A stretch of DNA of 64,000 bases from CAYWKU01 sp964459325 (lineage in GTDB: Bacteria; RBG-13-61-14; CAYWKU01): contig CAYWKU010000001.1 in assembly GCA_964459325.1 (NCBI GenBank), positions 1-64,000 of the forward strand. Direction: 5' to 3'. Positions 41,351 to 49,889 of this stretch are shown in pieces. Within the stretch, counting starts at the first letter, position 1; the number at the start of each line of letters is the position of its first letter. The notes beneath the pieces are model-generated. The model was not told the DNA's origin. It worked only from the letters and a program-made list of their open reading frames with translations, and did no database searches. Position numbers and translations under genes: made by a program.

Positions 41351-42475
41351 ATGACTCTTACTGTCGATGAAGTCAGGGGCGAAAGGGACAAGAGAACGTT
41401 TATAAACATACCGTGGCGAATCCCGCACTACCGCAACGACCCCAACTGGGTCCCGCCACCCAAACTGGAAAACCGGTACCGCATGAGTGAGCGACTTAAT
41501 CCGTTCTTTAAAAACGCCCGGGTAAAATACTTTGTCGCCAGAAGAAACGGAAAGCCGGTGGGGAGGATAAGCGCCCACGAGAGCTACAATTTCAACCGCT
41601 ACCAGAACACGAAGTGGGGGTTTTTCGGATGGTTCGAGAGCGAGGACGACCCGGAAGTTGCCCGGGAGCTTTTCCGGGCCGCCGAGGAAACCCTGAAATC
41701 ATGGGGGCTGGAAGCGAACGTAGGCCCCTTTAACTTCACAACCAACGACGAGTGCGGCCTGCTTATAGACGGCTTCGACACGCCGCCCATGATAATGATG
41801 ACCCACAACCCGCCGTATTATCGGAAGCTTATAGAAGGGCAGGGGTACGAAAAGGCTCAGGATTTGTTCGCGTATCGCATGGACGCCAGCCAGCCCGAGC
41901 CGGAGGTGGTTTCCAAAATAGCGGAACAGGCGCGCGCAAAGCCGGAAGTTAAATTCCGCTATTGGGATTTGAAGAATAATATCGAGCGGGAGCTGGAGTA
42001 TTTTCTCGAAATATACAACGCCTCCTGGAACCGCAATTGGGGCTTCGTGCCGCTGGAGCGGGAGGAGCTGATGAGTCACAAGTTCGAGTTCAAGCACCTT
42101 CTCGACCGGGAAGTCGCCTTCATGGCGGAAGTGGAAGGCAAGCCAGCCGGGTTCGCGCTCAGCCTGCCCAACCTGAACGAGGCCATCGTTAAAATGAACG
42201 GCAAAATAAATCCCGTGACCGTGGCGAAGTTCATGAGGGCCAAGAAGAAAATTAAAAGCCTGCGGGTGTTTGCCCTCGGCGTAAAGCCCGAGTACCGCAA
42301 AGTGGGCCTCGGCGCGGTCTTTTACGTGGATACGCTCGTTGTGGCGCGGAGGCGCGGGTACAAGTGGGGCGAAATGAGCTGGATACTCGAGTCCAACGAC
42401 GCCATGAACCGAGCCATCCGCACCATGGGCGGGTGGGTATACAAAACCTATCGCATATTCAAAAAAGACCTGTAA
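41351..42475 (+). CDS. GNAT-fold acyltransferase-like protein
   Basis: The 374-residue protein begins with FINIPWRIPHYRNDPNWVPPPKLENRYRMSERLNPFFKNARVKYFVARRNGKPVGRISAH. This pattern is shared by a widespread uncharacterised GNAT-related family. The second half (EVEGKPAGFALSLPNLNEA, LGVKPEYRKVGLGAVFYVDTLVVARRRGYKWGEMSWILESNDAMNRAIRTMGG) has the GNAT acyl-CoA site, with the R/QxxGxG/A loop degenerated to RKVGLGA. GGGAG lies before the ATG at 41351; a start 30 bp upstream is less likely. Substrate unknown. It sits 10 bp after paaK. Confidence 0.7.
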   Translation: MTLTVDEVRGERDKRTFINIPWRIPHYRNDPNWVPPPKLENRYRMSERLNPFFKNARVKYFVARRNGKPVGRISAHESYNFNRYQNTKWGFFGWFESEDDPEVARELFRAAEETLKSWGLEANVGPFNFTTNDECGLLIDGFDTPPMIMMTHNPPYYRKLIEGQGYEKAQDLFAYRMDASQPEPEVVSKIAEQARAKPEVKFRYWDLKNNIERELEYFLEIYNASWNRNWGFVPLEREELMSHKFEFKHLLDREVAFMAEVEGKPAGFALSLPNLNEAIVKMNGKINPVTVAKFMRAKKKIKSLRVFALGVKPEYRKVGLGAVFYVDTLVVARRRGYKWGEMSWILESNDAMNRAIRTMGGWVYKTYRIFKKDL

Positions 42476-42554
42476 ACCGCAGTTGCAGGATTAGGAGCCC
42501 GGTTGTCGAAAAAATTTTAATGTTGCCTCGCATCGCTCATTCCGGAGGTAAGAA

Positions 42555-44003
42555 ATGAAAGCGAAAACCGTAGCTTACCTGGAGTTGGTGTTAATAGTTC
42601 TGCTTGTCGGAGTGCTTGCGCCCCAATGCATAACCTTCAAGAAACAGGAGCCCGTGGTGCGGCAGCCGCAGGCGCCCGGCGAGTCCACGGTCTCGTACGT
42701 GCCTCCTTCTGCACCCAAGTTCCCGTTCGACGCGCTAAAGCAGATTAACGTGCTGAGGAAAATGATGAAGTCCGAGGTGGTGGAGATTACGCCCGATATT
42801 TACCTGGCCAAAGGTTTCGCGCTGGGTAGCGTGCAGATGGTCATCACCGACGACGGCGTGGTGATTATAGACACCACCGAAAGCGAAAAATCGGCGCGGG
42901 AGATTCTCAAGCGTTTCCGTAAAATAACGGATAAGCCCATAAAGTACCTCATCTATACCCATTCCCACCTCGACCACACCCAGGGCGCTCCGGTGTTCAT
43001 GGAAGACAACCCGGAAGTTATTGCCACCAACGACGCCGTGAAAAAGATGAAAAAGGACTTCGTATGGCTCAGGGATTTCGTCAGGCGAAGCAGGGTTATT
43101 CAAGCCGGCAAGGCCGCACCGGAATACGCCCGCCCGCTGCCGATGGAAACTCCGTTCAGGGGAGTCGGCGAACAGGAAGAGTTGGTATGGCCGACCATAA
43201 CATTCGACGAGGAATACACCTTCCGGCTGGGGGATAAGACCTTCGAGCTTTATCACACCACCGGCGAAACGCCCGGCCACCTGATGATATGGATTCCCGA
43301 AGAGCGGGCGCTGTTTCCGGGCGACCTTTTCTACCATTCATTCCCCAACCTCTCGACGCCGATGCTCGAATCCAGGCCGGTGAAGGGATGGTACCAATCG
43401 CTCGACAGGATGATAGCCATGGAGCCGAAGTACCTGGTGCCCGGCCACACCGACCCGCTGATTGGCAAGGAGACCATCCGGGAGGTGCTTACCGAATACA
43501 GCCGCGCCATAAAGCACGTGTACAATAAAACGGTCAAAGGGCTCAATGAGGGCAAAACCGCCGACGAAATGGCCCAGTCTATCGAATTGCCGCCCGAGCT
43601 TGCCGAAAAGCGGTACCTTCAGGAATATTACGGGCGCGTAAGTTGGAGCGTTCGCGGCATACACAGAAAACTTACCGGCTGGTACGACGGTAAGGGCACA
43701 GGGTTGACCCCGCTGCCTCCGCACATAAAGGCCCGGGAAATGGTCAAATTAGCCGGCGGCCCCGACAAGATACTCGAAAGGGCCATCGAGCTTCAGAAAA
43801 ACGACGAGCACCAACTGGTTTGCGAGCTGTGCGACGTGGTTATCGCCGCCAACCCTGAAGACAAGATGGCGCACATGATAAAGGCCGCCTCGTTGGATTA
43901 CCTCGGTGTCGCCGATTTCAACCTTAATATGTTCGGCTTCTACCGCTCGGCGGCGGCGATGGAGAGAAAAGCGGCGGGGGTTACCTACGAGGAGATGTAT
44001 TAG
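42555..44003 (+). CDS. Metallo-beta-lactamase-fold, alkylsulfatase-like protein
   Basis: An N-terminal hydrophobic segment (about 8-24, ending APQC) is a signal anchor or weak lipobox. The MBL domain has VIIDTTES, THSHLDHTQG (the HxHxDH zinc motif), GETPGHLMIW and LFPGDLFYHSFPN, then VPGHTDPLIG. From about residue 310 a helical region (YSRAIKHVYNKTVKGLNEGKTADEMAQSIELPPEL...YYGRVSWSVRGIHRKLTGWYDG) is the dimerisation domain of SdsA/BDS1-type alkylsulfatases. The usual SCP2-like C-terminus looks absent, so activity on alkyl sulfates is inferred only. GGAGG precedes the ATG. Confidence 0.82.
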   Translation: MKAKTVAYLELVLIVLLVGVLAPQCITFKKQEPVVRQPQAPGESTVSYVPPSAPKFPFDALKQINVLRKMMKSEVVEITPDIYLAKGFALGSVQMVITDDGVVIIDTTESEKSAREILKRFRKITDKPIKYLIYTHSHLDHTQGAPVFMEDNPEVIATNDAVKKMKKDFVWLRDFVRRSRVIQAGKAAPEYARPLPMETPFRGVGEQEELVWPTITFDEEYTFRLGDKTFELYHTTGETPGHLMIWIPEERALFPGDLFYHSFPNLSTPMLESRPVKGWYQSLDRMIAMEPKYLVPGHTDPLIGKETIREVLTEYSRAIKHVYNKTVKGLNEGKTADEMAQSIELPPELAEKRYLQEYYGRVSWSVRGIHRKLTGWYDGKGTGLTPLPPHIKAREMVKLAGGPDKILERAIELQKNDEHQLVCELCDVVIAANPEDKMAHMIKAASLDYLGVADFNLNMFGFYRSAAAMERKAAGVTYEEMY

Positions 44004-44010
44004 CGGGAAA

Positions 44011-44616
44011 TCAATACCATAAAACTTTGCCGACGATTCTGCCCAGCACTTCGAGCGCCATACCGAAGATGACATCCAGGGGCAGGTGATGCTCTATGGT
44101 GGAGTCCATCAATAGCTTCGCGGTGGCGTCGAACTCTTCGTCCGCCGCCCACAGCACCACTATAATCGGCGCCCGCGGCAGCACCCTTATCTTGAAGGCC
44201 GCATCGCCCATCTCTACCGGCTCCCCGCCCAGCTTCCGACATGCTTCGGAAAACCCTTCCACGTCGTGGCCGTAGCACCGGGCCACTTCGTGGTTCCGGA
44301 TAATGTGAGGCCCCCGGAAAAACATGGCGCCGCCGGTAAGCTCGAATTCGCTGACCCATTTACCGCTCAAAGGCATATCCTGCGCTTTCATCAGGTAAAA
44401 GAGGATGAGCAGGCCCAGCTCCACGCTCACCGGCCCTTCTTCGTAGAGGGGCCGGATTTCGCAGGCCGCCGGGTCGACTTCGTAGTCCCGCTCCATCGAG
44501 GTTACGAAGTAATCTCCTTTTTCTTCGTTGTAACGGGCAAGGCTTCGGCGGCATACGTCCTGTGGGTCAAGCCGCTCCAGCTCCGCGAAGAACCTCGGGT
44601 CCAGCTTGTGGCACAT
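44011..44616 (-). CDS. DUF3786-like protein
   Basis: The 201-residue cytoplasmic protein contains DPQDVCRRSLARYNEEKGDYFVTSMERDYEVDP, LGLLILFYLMKAQDMPLSGKWVSEFELTGGAMFFRGPH, and FKIRVLPRAPIIVVLWAADEEFDATAKLLMDSTIEHHLPLDVIFGMA. The order fits DUF3786, a family common in sulfate reducers and other anaerobes. Its function is unknown. There are few cysteines (four), so a cluster is not evident. It is convergent with the MBL gene, and the rnj gene lies 25 bp upstream on the same strand. Confidence 0.75.
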   Translation of the reverse strand: MCHKLDPRFFAELERLDPQDVCRRSLARYNEEKGDYFVTSMERDYEVDPAACEIRPLYEEGPVSVELGLLILFYLMKAQDMPLSGKWVSEFELTGGAMFFRGPHIIRNHEVARCYGHDVEGFSEACRKLGGEPVEMGDAAFKIRVLPRAPIIVVLWAADEEFDATAKLLMDSTIEHHLPLDVIFGMALEVLGRIVGKVLWY

Positions 44617-44641
44617 GGTTTAATCGTTTCCTTCCGGGTGC

Positions 44642-46315
44642 TTACAACTCTATTACGATGGGAAGTATAACCGGTCTGCGGTCGAGTTGGCGATTGAAGT
44701 ATCTCCTGAGCGTCCTGTGCACTTCCTCCTTCACTTCCACCTCGTTGAGCTTTGCCTGTGCGGGCATTTCGTCGAGAAGGGCGGATACCGCCTCCCGTGC
44801 GCCGGTCAACAAATCCGGCCTTTCCTCCTCGAAGGTCACTCCGCGGGTGGATACATCCGGGCCGTAAACCACCTCGCCGGTGCGGGCATCCAGCGCCAGG
44901 ATGGCGATAACCATGCCGTTTGTCGAGAGGTGCCTTCTGTCCCTCAATACCACGTCTCCCACGTCGCCGATACCCTTGCCATCTATGTAAATCCTGCTTT
45001 CAGCCTCGGTATCCATCGTGCGGACGCCCTCGGGGGTAAATTCCACCGCCTCGCCGTCGTGGCACACCAGCACGTTTTCCGGCTCGATGCCCATCTCCTC
45101 GGCGAGCCGGGCGTGCTGGACGAGGTGTCGCGTCTCCCCGTGGATGGGTATGAAGTACTCCGGTTTTACCAGGGTGAGCATCATCGCAAGCTCCTCCCGG
45201 CTGGCGTGGCCTGAGACGTGGATTTCGCTTATTCTTTCATAATATACCTCCGCCCCCCGCCGATATAGCTGGTTGATAATCCGTGTGATGGAAAGCTCGT
45301 TCCCGGGGATGAACTTGGAGCTTAATATTACCGAATCCCCCGGCTGTATCTGAACCTGCTTGTGGTCGCCGTAGGCCATCCGGGTGAGAGCGCTCAACGG
45401 CTCCCCCTGGCTGCCGGTGGTCAACATGCACACCCGGGAAGGCTCCAGTACGTCCAACTCGCCGATGTCGGTCAACGTGCGCGGGGGCATGCTCAGATAT
45501 CCCAGTTCCATCGCAATACGTATGTTTTCCTGCATGCTGCGCCCGCTGATAATAACCCTCCTGCCGAACTTTACGGCGGCGTCTATGGCCTGCTGGAGGC
45601 GATGAATGTTGCTTGCGAACGCCGCCACTATTATCCGCCCGGGGCAGTCGCGGAATATGTTCTCGAAGGCTTTGCCGACTTCCCGCTCGCTGAGGGTGTA
45701 TCCGTCGTGCTCGACGTTGGTGGAGTCGCTCAAGAGAAGCTTTACTCCGTGTTCGCCGAATCTGGCGAAAGCGCTCAGGTCTATGGCTTCCCCTCCCACC
45801 GGGGTTTTGTCGATTTTGAAATCCCCGGTATGCACCACCATTCCGGCGGGAGTGTGTATCCCGAGACCGACGCCGTCCACCACGCTGTGAGTAACCCGGA
45901 CCGGCTCGAATTTCAGAGAGCCCACCTCGAACGCCTCGCCCGGCGAGATGGTACGGATGTCCAGCTCGTTTCCGAATCCATGCTCCTTGAGACGGTGGCG
46001 CGCCAGTCCCAACGTCATGGGAGTTCCGTAAACGGGGCAGGTGACTTCCTTGAGAAGGTAGGGTAAGGCTCCAATGTGGTCTTCGTGGCCGTGAGTTAAT
46101 ATGATTCCCTTGAGCTTGTGGCTGCGCTCGATGATGTAAGAGGCGTCGGGGACGACGAAGTCTATTCCCAGCATGTACTCCTCGGGAAACATGAGGCCGA
46201 CGTCTATCACCACCAGGTCATCCTCGGTCTCGAATACCATCATGTTGAGACCGATTTCGCCAAGGCCGCCCAGGGGAACAATTCTTAACAGGAAGGAATC
46301 TCGATAATCCGGCAT
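44642..46315 (-). CDS. rnj: Ribonuclease J
   Basis: RNase J is a zinc-dependent endonuclease and 5'-3' exonuclease for mRNA turnover and RNA maturation. The MBL core has VIDVGLMFPEEYMLGIDFVVPD, LTHGHEDHIGALPYLL, GDFKIDKTPVGG and LLLSDSTNVEHDGYT. The beta-CASP region has ASNIHRLQQAIDAA, ISGRSMQEN, TTGSQGEPLSALTRMA and SGHASREELAMML, followed by PIHGETRHL. At 557 residues it is full length. Its presence fits a non-gammaproteobacterial lineage. It is divergent from the tat genes. Confidence 0.96.
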   Translation of the reverse strand: MPDYRDSFLLRIVPLGGLGEIGLNMMVFETEDDLVVIDVGLMFPEEYMLGIDFVVPDASYIIERSHKLKGIILTHGHEDHIGALPYLLKEVTCPVYGTPMTLGLARHRLKEHGFGNELDIRTISPGEAFEVGSLKFEPVRVTHSVVDGVGLGIHTPAGMVVHTGDFKIDKTPVGGEAIDLSAFARFGEHGVKLLLSDSTNVEHDGYTLSEREVGKAFENIFRDCPGRIIVAAFASNIHRLQQAIDAAVKFGRRVIISGRSMQENIRIAMELGYLSMPPRTLTDIGELDVLEPSRVCMLTTGSQGEPLSALTRMAYGDHKQVQIQPGDSVILSSKFIPGNELSITRIINQLYRRGAEVYYERISEIHVSGHASREELAMMLTLVKPEYFIPIHGETRHLVQHARLAEEMGIEPENVLVCHDGEAVEFTPEGVRTMDTEAESRIYIDGKGIGDVGDVVLRDRRHLSTNGMVIAILALDARTGEVVYGPDVSTRGVTFEEERPDLLTGAREAVSALLDEMPAQAKLNEVEVKEEVHRTLRRYFNRQLDRRPVILPIVIEL

Positions 46316-46507
46316 TGATGCGACTTTTCCTTGAGGCAGTTGAATGCTAATTTATTATATCGACGAGGCGATATATAATCTTATTGGAATAAGTTACCGG
46401 TAATGGCCGGATAAATCAAATAACCCCGGCTCGATGGAGATAGCTGATTAACTGAAAATCGCTCAAAACCTTCGAACGGATGGTGAATCTAAAGAAGTAG
46501 AGGAAAA

Positions 46508-46915
46508 ATGTTCGGTATAGGCGGCACGGAAATAATACTGATTCTCCTGGTGGCCCTCCTGGTTTTCGGGCCTGAAAATCTGCCTCAAATGGCCCGGAAA
46601 ATAGCGAGCGTGGTGAGGGAAGTGCGCCGGGCGGGTGAGGAGGTGCGAATGCACGTGGACCCCGACGGCGAAATATATCGGGCAACTCACTTCCCGCCGA
46701 TTCCCACCCTGCCGTCTTCCTACTACGACCACGACGATGAAGACGACCGGGAGGACAAAAATGGAGGGGAAACCGGTAAAACCGCCGGAAGTTCCCCGGA
46801 AACCGGCGCCGATACCAATACAAGCGGGGAAACGGCAAAGTCCATTCCCCCCGGCACATCTGATGACTATGATGAAACCCCGTCCCCCGACTCCCGTGGA
46901 GACAAAGAAAATTGA
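46508..46915 (+). CDS. Tat translocase TatA/TatB-type subunit
   Basis: FGIGGTEIILILLVALLVFGPENLPQMARKIASVVREVRRAGEEV is the TatA/B membrane helix, FGP hinge and amphipathic helix. The hinge and Glu in the helix (TEIILI) lean towards TatB. The remaining tail of about 70 residues is unusually acidic and disordered (YYDHDDEDDREDKNG...). AGAGGAAAA lies before the ATG. tatC overlaps its stop by 4 bp. The pair exports folded, often cofactor-containing proteins. Only one TatA/B gene is present, so it may serve both roles or a second copy lies elsewhere. Confidence 0.9.
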   Translation: MFGIGGTEIILILLVALLVFGPENLPQMARKIASVVREVRRAGEEVRMHVDPDGEIYRATHFPPIPTLPSSYYDHDDEDDREDKNGGETGKTAGSSPETGADTNTSGETAKSIPPGTSDDYDETPSPDSRGDKEN

Positions 46916-47727
46916 GTGACCGGAAGGAGCGGAAAAACCCCGACCAGATGTCGTTCCTGGAGCACTTGGGTGAGTTGCGGCAGCGCATACTCCGGTCGCT
47001 GATAGCGGTATTCGTGGCCTTCGTAGGGTGCTTCATTGTTGCGGATACCCTTCTGGATATACTTGCCCGTCCGCTCAGGGAGCTTTTGCCGGAGGGTGCC
47101 GCGATAATAGGAACAGGCGTCCACGAGGCTTTTCTGGTGAAAATACTGGTGGCCTTGGTCGGCGGGATAGTGCTTGCATGTCCCTTCTGGCTTTACGAGA
47201 TGTGGATGTTTATTTCGCCGGGTTTGTACCCGCAAGAGCGCAAGCTGGTGGTGCCGTTCGTGTTTTTCGCCAGCGGCTTTTTCGTGGGCGGCGTGGTTTT
47301 CGGTTATTTCGTAGTGTTTCCGGTGGGTTTCGAGTTCTTTCTCGACCAGTACACCAAGGCTGATGTATCCGCTCAAATCCGGATAAGGGAGTATTTCAGC
47401 TTTACCACCAAGCTGCTTCTGGCCTTCGGGGTGAGCTTCGAGCTACCGGTGGTGTCTTTTTTTCTTGGAAGGGTCGGGATTGTAAGCTGGCGGACTATGG
47501 TAAAAACGGGTAAGTATGCGGTACTTGTAGTTTTTGCCGCCGCGGCCATACTCACCCCGCCGGACATTGCCAGCCAGGCGCTGCTTGCGGGGCCGCTCTT
47601 GTTGCTTTACGGGCTGAGCATCGCGCTGGTAGCCCTCACCGGCAAGCGCAAACCTCCCCTGAGATTCCCGAAAAAAGGGGAAGACGAAGAGGATGAAGAG
47701 GAAAGCGAAGGAAAATCGCCGGCTTGA
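46912..47727 (+). CDS. tatC: Sec-independent protein translocase TatC
   Basis: TatC recognises twin-arginine signal peptides. MSFLEHLGELRQRILRSLIAVFVAF is the classic start, and LYEMWMFISPGLYPQERKLVVPF with FFVGGVVFGYFVVFPVGFEFF follows. Six membrane helices are visible. The Glu in AFGVSFELPVVSFFLGRVGIV is conserved. The start is a TTG that overlaps the preceding stop (TTGA). A charged tail (KKGEDEEDEEESEGK) ends the protein. Confidence 0.95.
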   Translation: MSDRKERKNPDQMSFLEHLGELRQRILRSLIAVFVAFVGCFIVADTLLDILARPLRELLPEGAAIIGTGVHEAFLVKILVALVGGIVLACPFWLYEMWMFISPGLYPQERKLVVPFVFFASGFFVGGVVFGYFVVFPVGFEFFLDQYTKADVSAQIRIREYFSFTTKLLLAFGVSFELPVVSFFLGRVGIVSWRTMVKTGKYAVLVVFAAAAILTPPDIASQALLAGPLLLLYGLSIALVALTGKRKPPLRFPKKGEDEEDEEESEGKSPA

Positions 47728-47763
47728 GCATAATGGGCGAAAGAATTCCTGACAAATCTCCCC

Positions 47764-47930
47764 GGTTCCACTGATAAGGGTATCACACCCTGACCGCAGG
47801 GTGGCTTACGGTGTGTGATAAAGCCGGAGATTAGTTATCGTCTTCAGTAGACGACATTACCTTTATGAACGCTCCGGGAGCGGTCAGGGTGTGAAATAAA
47901 CTTGGTATTTATCCGGGAATTCCGGATAAA
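47764..47930 (+). repeat. Intergenic structured element, full copy B
   Basis: This is the cleanest copy. Left arm CACACCCTGACCGC (47784-47797) and right arm GCGGTCAGGGTGTG (47880-47893) pair perfectly over 14 bp. AGGGTGGCTTA follows the left arm. The interior holds a perfect TCGTCT/AGACGA hairpin. The trailing hairpin TTTATCCGG/CCGGATAAA lies at 47908-47930. It sits between tatC and the glycosyltransferase gene, upstream of a candidate promoter (TTGTTG-17-TAAAAT, 47940-47968). Confidence 0.85.
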
Positions 47931-47980
47931 TCTTATTGTTTGTTGTCGTTACTTCCCGGTATTAAAATCTGAATATCAAT

Positions 47981-49033
47981 ATGAGACACATCGAGAAGAT
48001 ACTTGTGGTAAGATTCAGCTCCATCGGGGATATTATTCTCACAACTCCGCTGGTGCGGGTGCTTAAAAAGAATTATCCGAATGCTACATTAGATTACCTG
48101 ACCAAGTCCGTCTTCAGCCCCCTTCTGGCGGAAAATCCTCATATAAATCGAATATTTGAACTCGATGAATCCGCGGGCTTTCAGGAGCTTCGGAACCTGA
48201 CCAAACAACTCAAAGCCGAAGGCGGCTATGACCTCGTGCTTGACCTTCACGGCAATCCCCGAAGCTGGTACGTCCGCCGCTCGAAAGTGGGCAGCATAAA
48301 CGCTCGGGCTGGAAAAAACCGCCTCAGGCGATGGTTGTTGATTAACACCGGGATAAATTTGTACCGCCCGGTTACAGGGTCTATGGCGGAGCGCTACTTT
48401 TCGGCTCTGAACGGGTTGGTTAATCCGCCGATTGAACCCGACGGGGAAGGGGCGGAGTTGTATTTGGATGATGCCGACAGAAATGAAGCGGCTTCATTCA
48501 CCGGAAAGGACGGAAAATACCTGGCGGTAGCTCCCAGCGCCAGGTGGCCCACCAAGAGATGGCCCGCCGAAAGGTTTTCGAAGGCGGCCGGGTTGCTGGC
48601 GGAAAAACTCGGGGCGCGCGTGGTGCTGGTGGGAGGCGATGAAGATAGGGAGTTGTGCCGAAACGTGGCTTCCATGGCCGGTTGCGAAACCGTCAATGCT
48701 GCGGGTAAGTTATCCCTCAGAGGAACCGCTGCGGCGATTGAAGGAGCCGTAGGCTTTGTGGGCAACGACACCGGCCTGATGCACATGGCCGGAGCGCTGA
48801 ATACGCCCGGCGTCGCTGCTTTCGGACCGACCACCGCACATCTGGGGTTTTTCCCTTACAAGTCGCCGGTGACGGTGGTTGAGAAAAACAATATCAAGTG
48901 CAGGCCATGCACCAAGCAGGGGCAAAACGAATGCCCGAAGAAGCATTTCGCCTGCATGATTGAGGTTTCGGTGGAAGATGTCGTGAATGCGGCGATGGAG
49001 AGCATAATCCGGGGTTCTTGTCGAGCATCATGA
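47981..49033 (+). CDS. Glycosyltransferase family 9 (heptosyltransferase-like)
   Basis: The GT-B enzyme of LPS-core type has VVRFSSIGDIILTTPLVRVLKKNYPNA, DYDLVLDLHGNPRS-like YDLVLDLHGN, VAPSARWPTKRWPAERFS and the donor site FVGNDTGLMHMAGALNTPGVAAFGPT. WaaC/WaaF/WaaQ transfer ADP-heptose to lipid A-core; the sugar here is unproven. At 350 residues it is normal. No ribosome-binding site precedes the ATG, and a candidate -10 (47963-47968) lies only 12 nt upstream, so the message may be nearly leaderless. It overlaps ispH by 4 bp. Confidence 0.88.
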   Translation: MRHIEKILVVRFSSIGDIILTTPLVRVLKKNYPNATLDYLTKSVFSPLLAENPHINRIFELDESAGFQELRNLTKQLKAEGGYDLVLDLHGNPRSWYVRRSKVGSINARAGKNRLRRWLLINTGINLYRPVTGSMAERYFSALNGLVNPPIEPDGEGAELYLDDADRNEAASFTGKDGKYLAVAPSARWPTKRWPAERFSKAAGLLAEKLGARVVLVGGDEDRELCRNVASMAGCETVNAAGKLSLRGTAAAIEGAVGFVGNDTGLMHMAGALNTPGVAAFGPTTAHLGFFPYKSPVTVVEKNNIKCRPCTKQGQNECPKKHFACMIEVSVEDVVNAAMESIIRGSCRAS

Positions 49034-49872
49034 AAAAGAAAGTAATCAGAGCGGATGCGGCGGGTTTTTGTGAGGGAGTCGCAAGGGCGGTGGAAGAAGT
49101 AAAAAAGAGGGCCGAAGGGGGAGAAAAACTGGCCACCCTGGGGCCGCTTGTCCATAACCCGACCGTGGTGTCCCAGATGGAAGCGCTGGGCATAAAGGTA
49201 ATTTCCGATACTTCCGAATGCCGTCCGGGGGAGACCGTGGTCATCAGGACTCACGGAGTATCCCCCGCCGAGAAGGAAAAGATAGAGTCAAGCGGCGCCT
49301 GGGTGCTGGATTTGACCTGCCCCCGGGTGGGCCGGGTGCAGAAGCTGGTCGAGCGGGCGGCTTCCGAAGGCAGGCACGTGGTTATCGTGGGTGACCCCGG
49401 ACATGCCGAAGCCGTCGGCCTGAAAGGATTTTCGGGAAACCTCGGAGTCCTGGTTCCGGAGCCGGGTTGTAAACTCGACCTGCCGAAGGGCAAACCCGTT
49501 CTCGTGGTGAGCCAGACAACCCAGAATCCCGAATCATTCCGAAGGGTTGCGGACGAAGTGCAATGCAGGTGCCCGGATGCGGAGGTGGTGAATACCATCT
49601 GCGGTTTTACGTTGAGAAGGCAACAGGGTGTGAGGGATTTGCTGGAGGTGGTGGACGCCGCCGTTGTGGTCGGCGGGAAAATGAGCGCCAACACACGACG
49701 GCTGGTGGAGGTGTTTCAGAAAGCCGGTATTCCGGTGCAACACGTCGAGACCGAAACCGATATAAACTTTCCCGCCCTTCAAAATGCCGAAACCGTTGGA
49801 GTAGCGGCGGGAGCCAGCACTCCGCCGGAGGTAGTTGACAGGGTGGTGGAAGCTATCGAAAATTCCTCCTGA
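49030..49872 (+). CDS. ispH: 4-hydroxy-3-methylbut-2-enyl diphosphate reductase IspH
   Basis: This is the last step of the MEP isoprenoid pathway, reducing HMBPP to IPP and DMAPP with a [4Fe-4S] cluster. Three cluster cysteines are visible in AGFCEGVARA, DLTCPRVGR and NTICGFTLRRQ. Substrate residues TLGPLVHNP, RTHGVSP and GGKMSANTRRL are present. I choose the ATG at 49030, which overlaps the upstream stop as ATGA; a TTG at 49018 is possible. At about 280 residues it is standard. selB follows 17 bp later. Confidence 0.95.
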   Translation: MKKKVIRADAAGFCEGVARAVEEVKKRAEGGEKLATLGPLVHNPTVVSQMEALGIKVISDTSECRPGETVVIRTHGVSPAEKEKIESSGAWVLDLTCPRVGRVQKLVERAASEGRHVVIVGDPGHAEAVGLKGFSGNLGVLVPEPGCKLDLPKGKPVLVVSQTTQNPESFRRVADEVQCRCPDAEVVNTICGFTLRRQQGVRDLLEVVDAAVVVGGKMSANTRRLVEVFQKAGIPVQHVETETDINFPALQNAETVGVAAGASTPPEVVDRVVEAIENSS

Positions 49873-49889
49873 GCCTGGAATCCTGATTG

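Noticed and set aside
47764..47930. Riboswitch reading of the dispersed element
   Set aside because: Downstream genes have unrelated functions, one is a tRNA, and promoters lie after the element in at least copies C and D. I keep it as an element of unknown nature.
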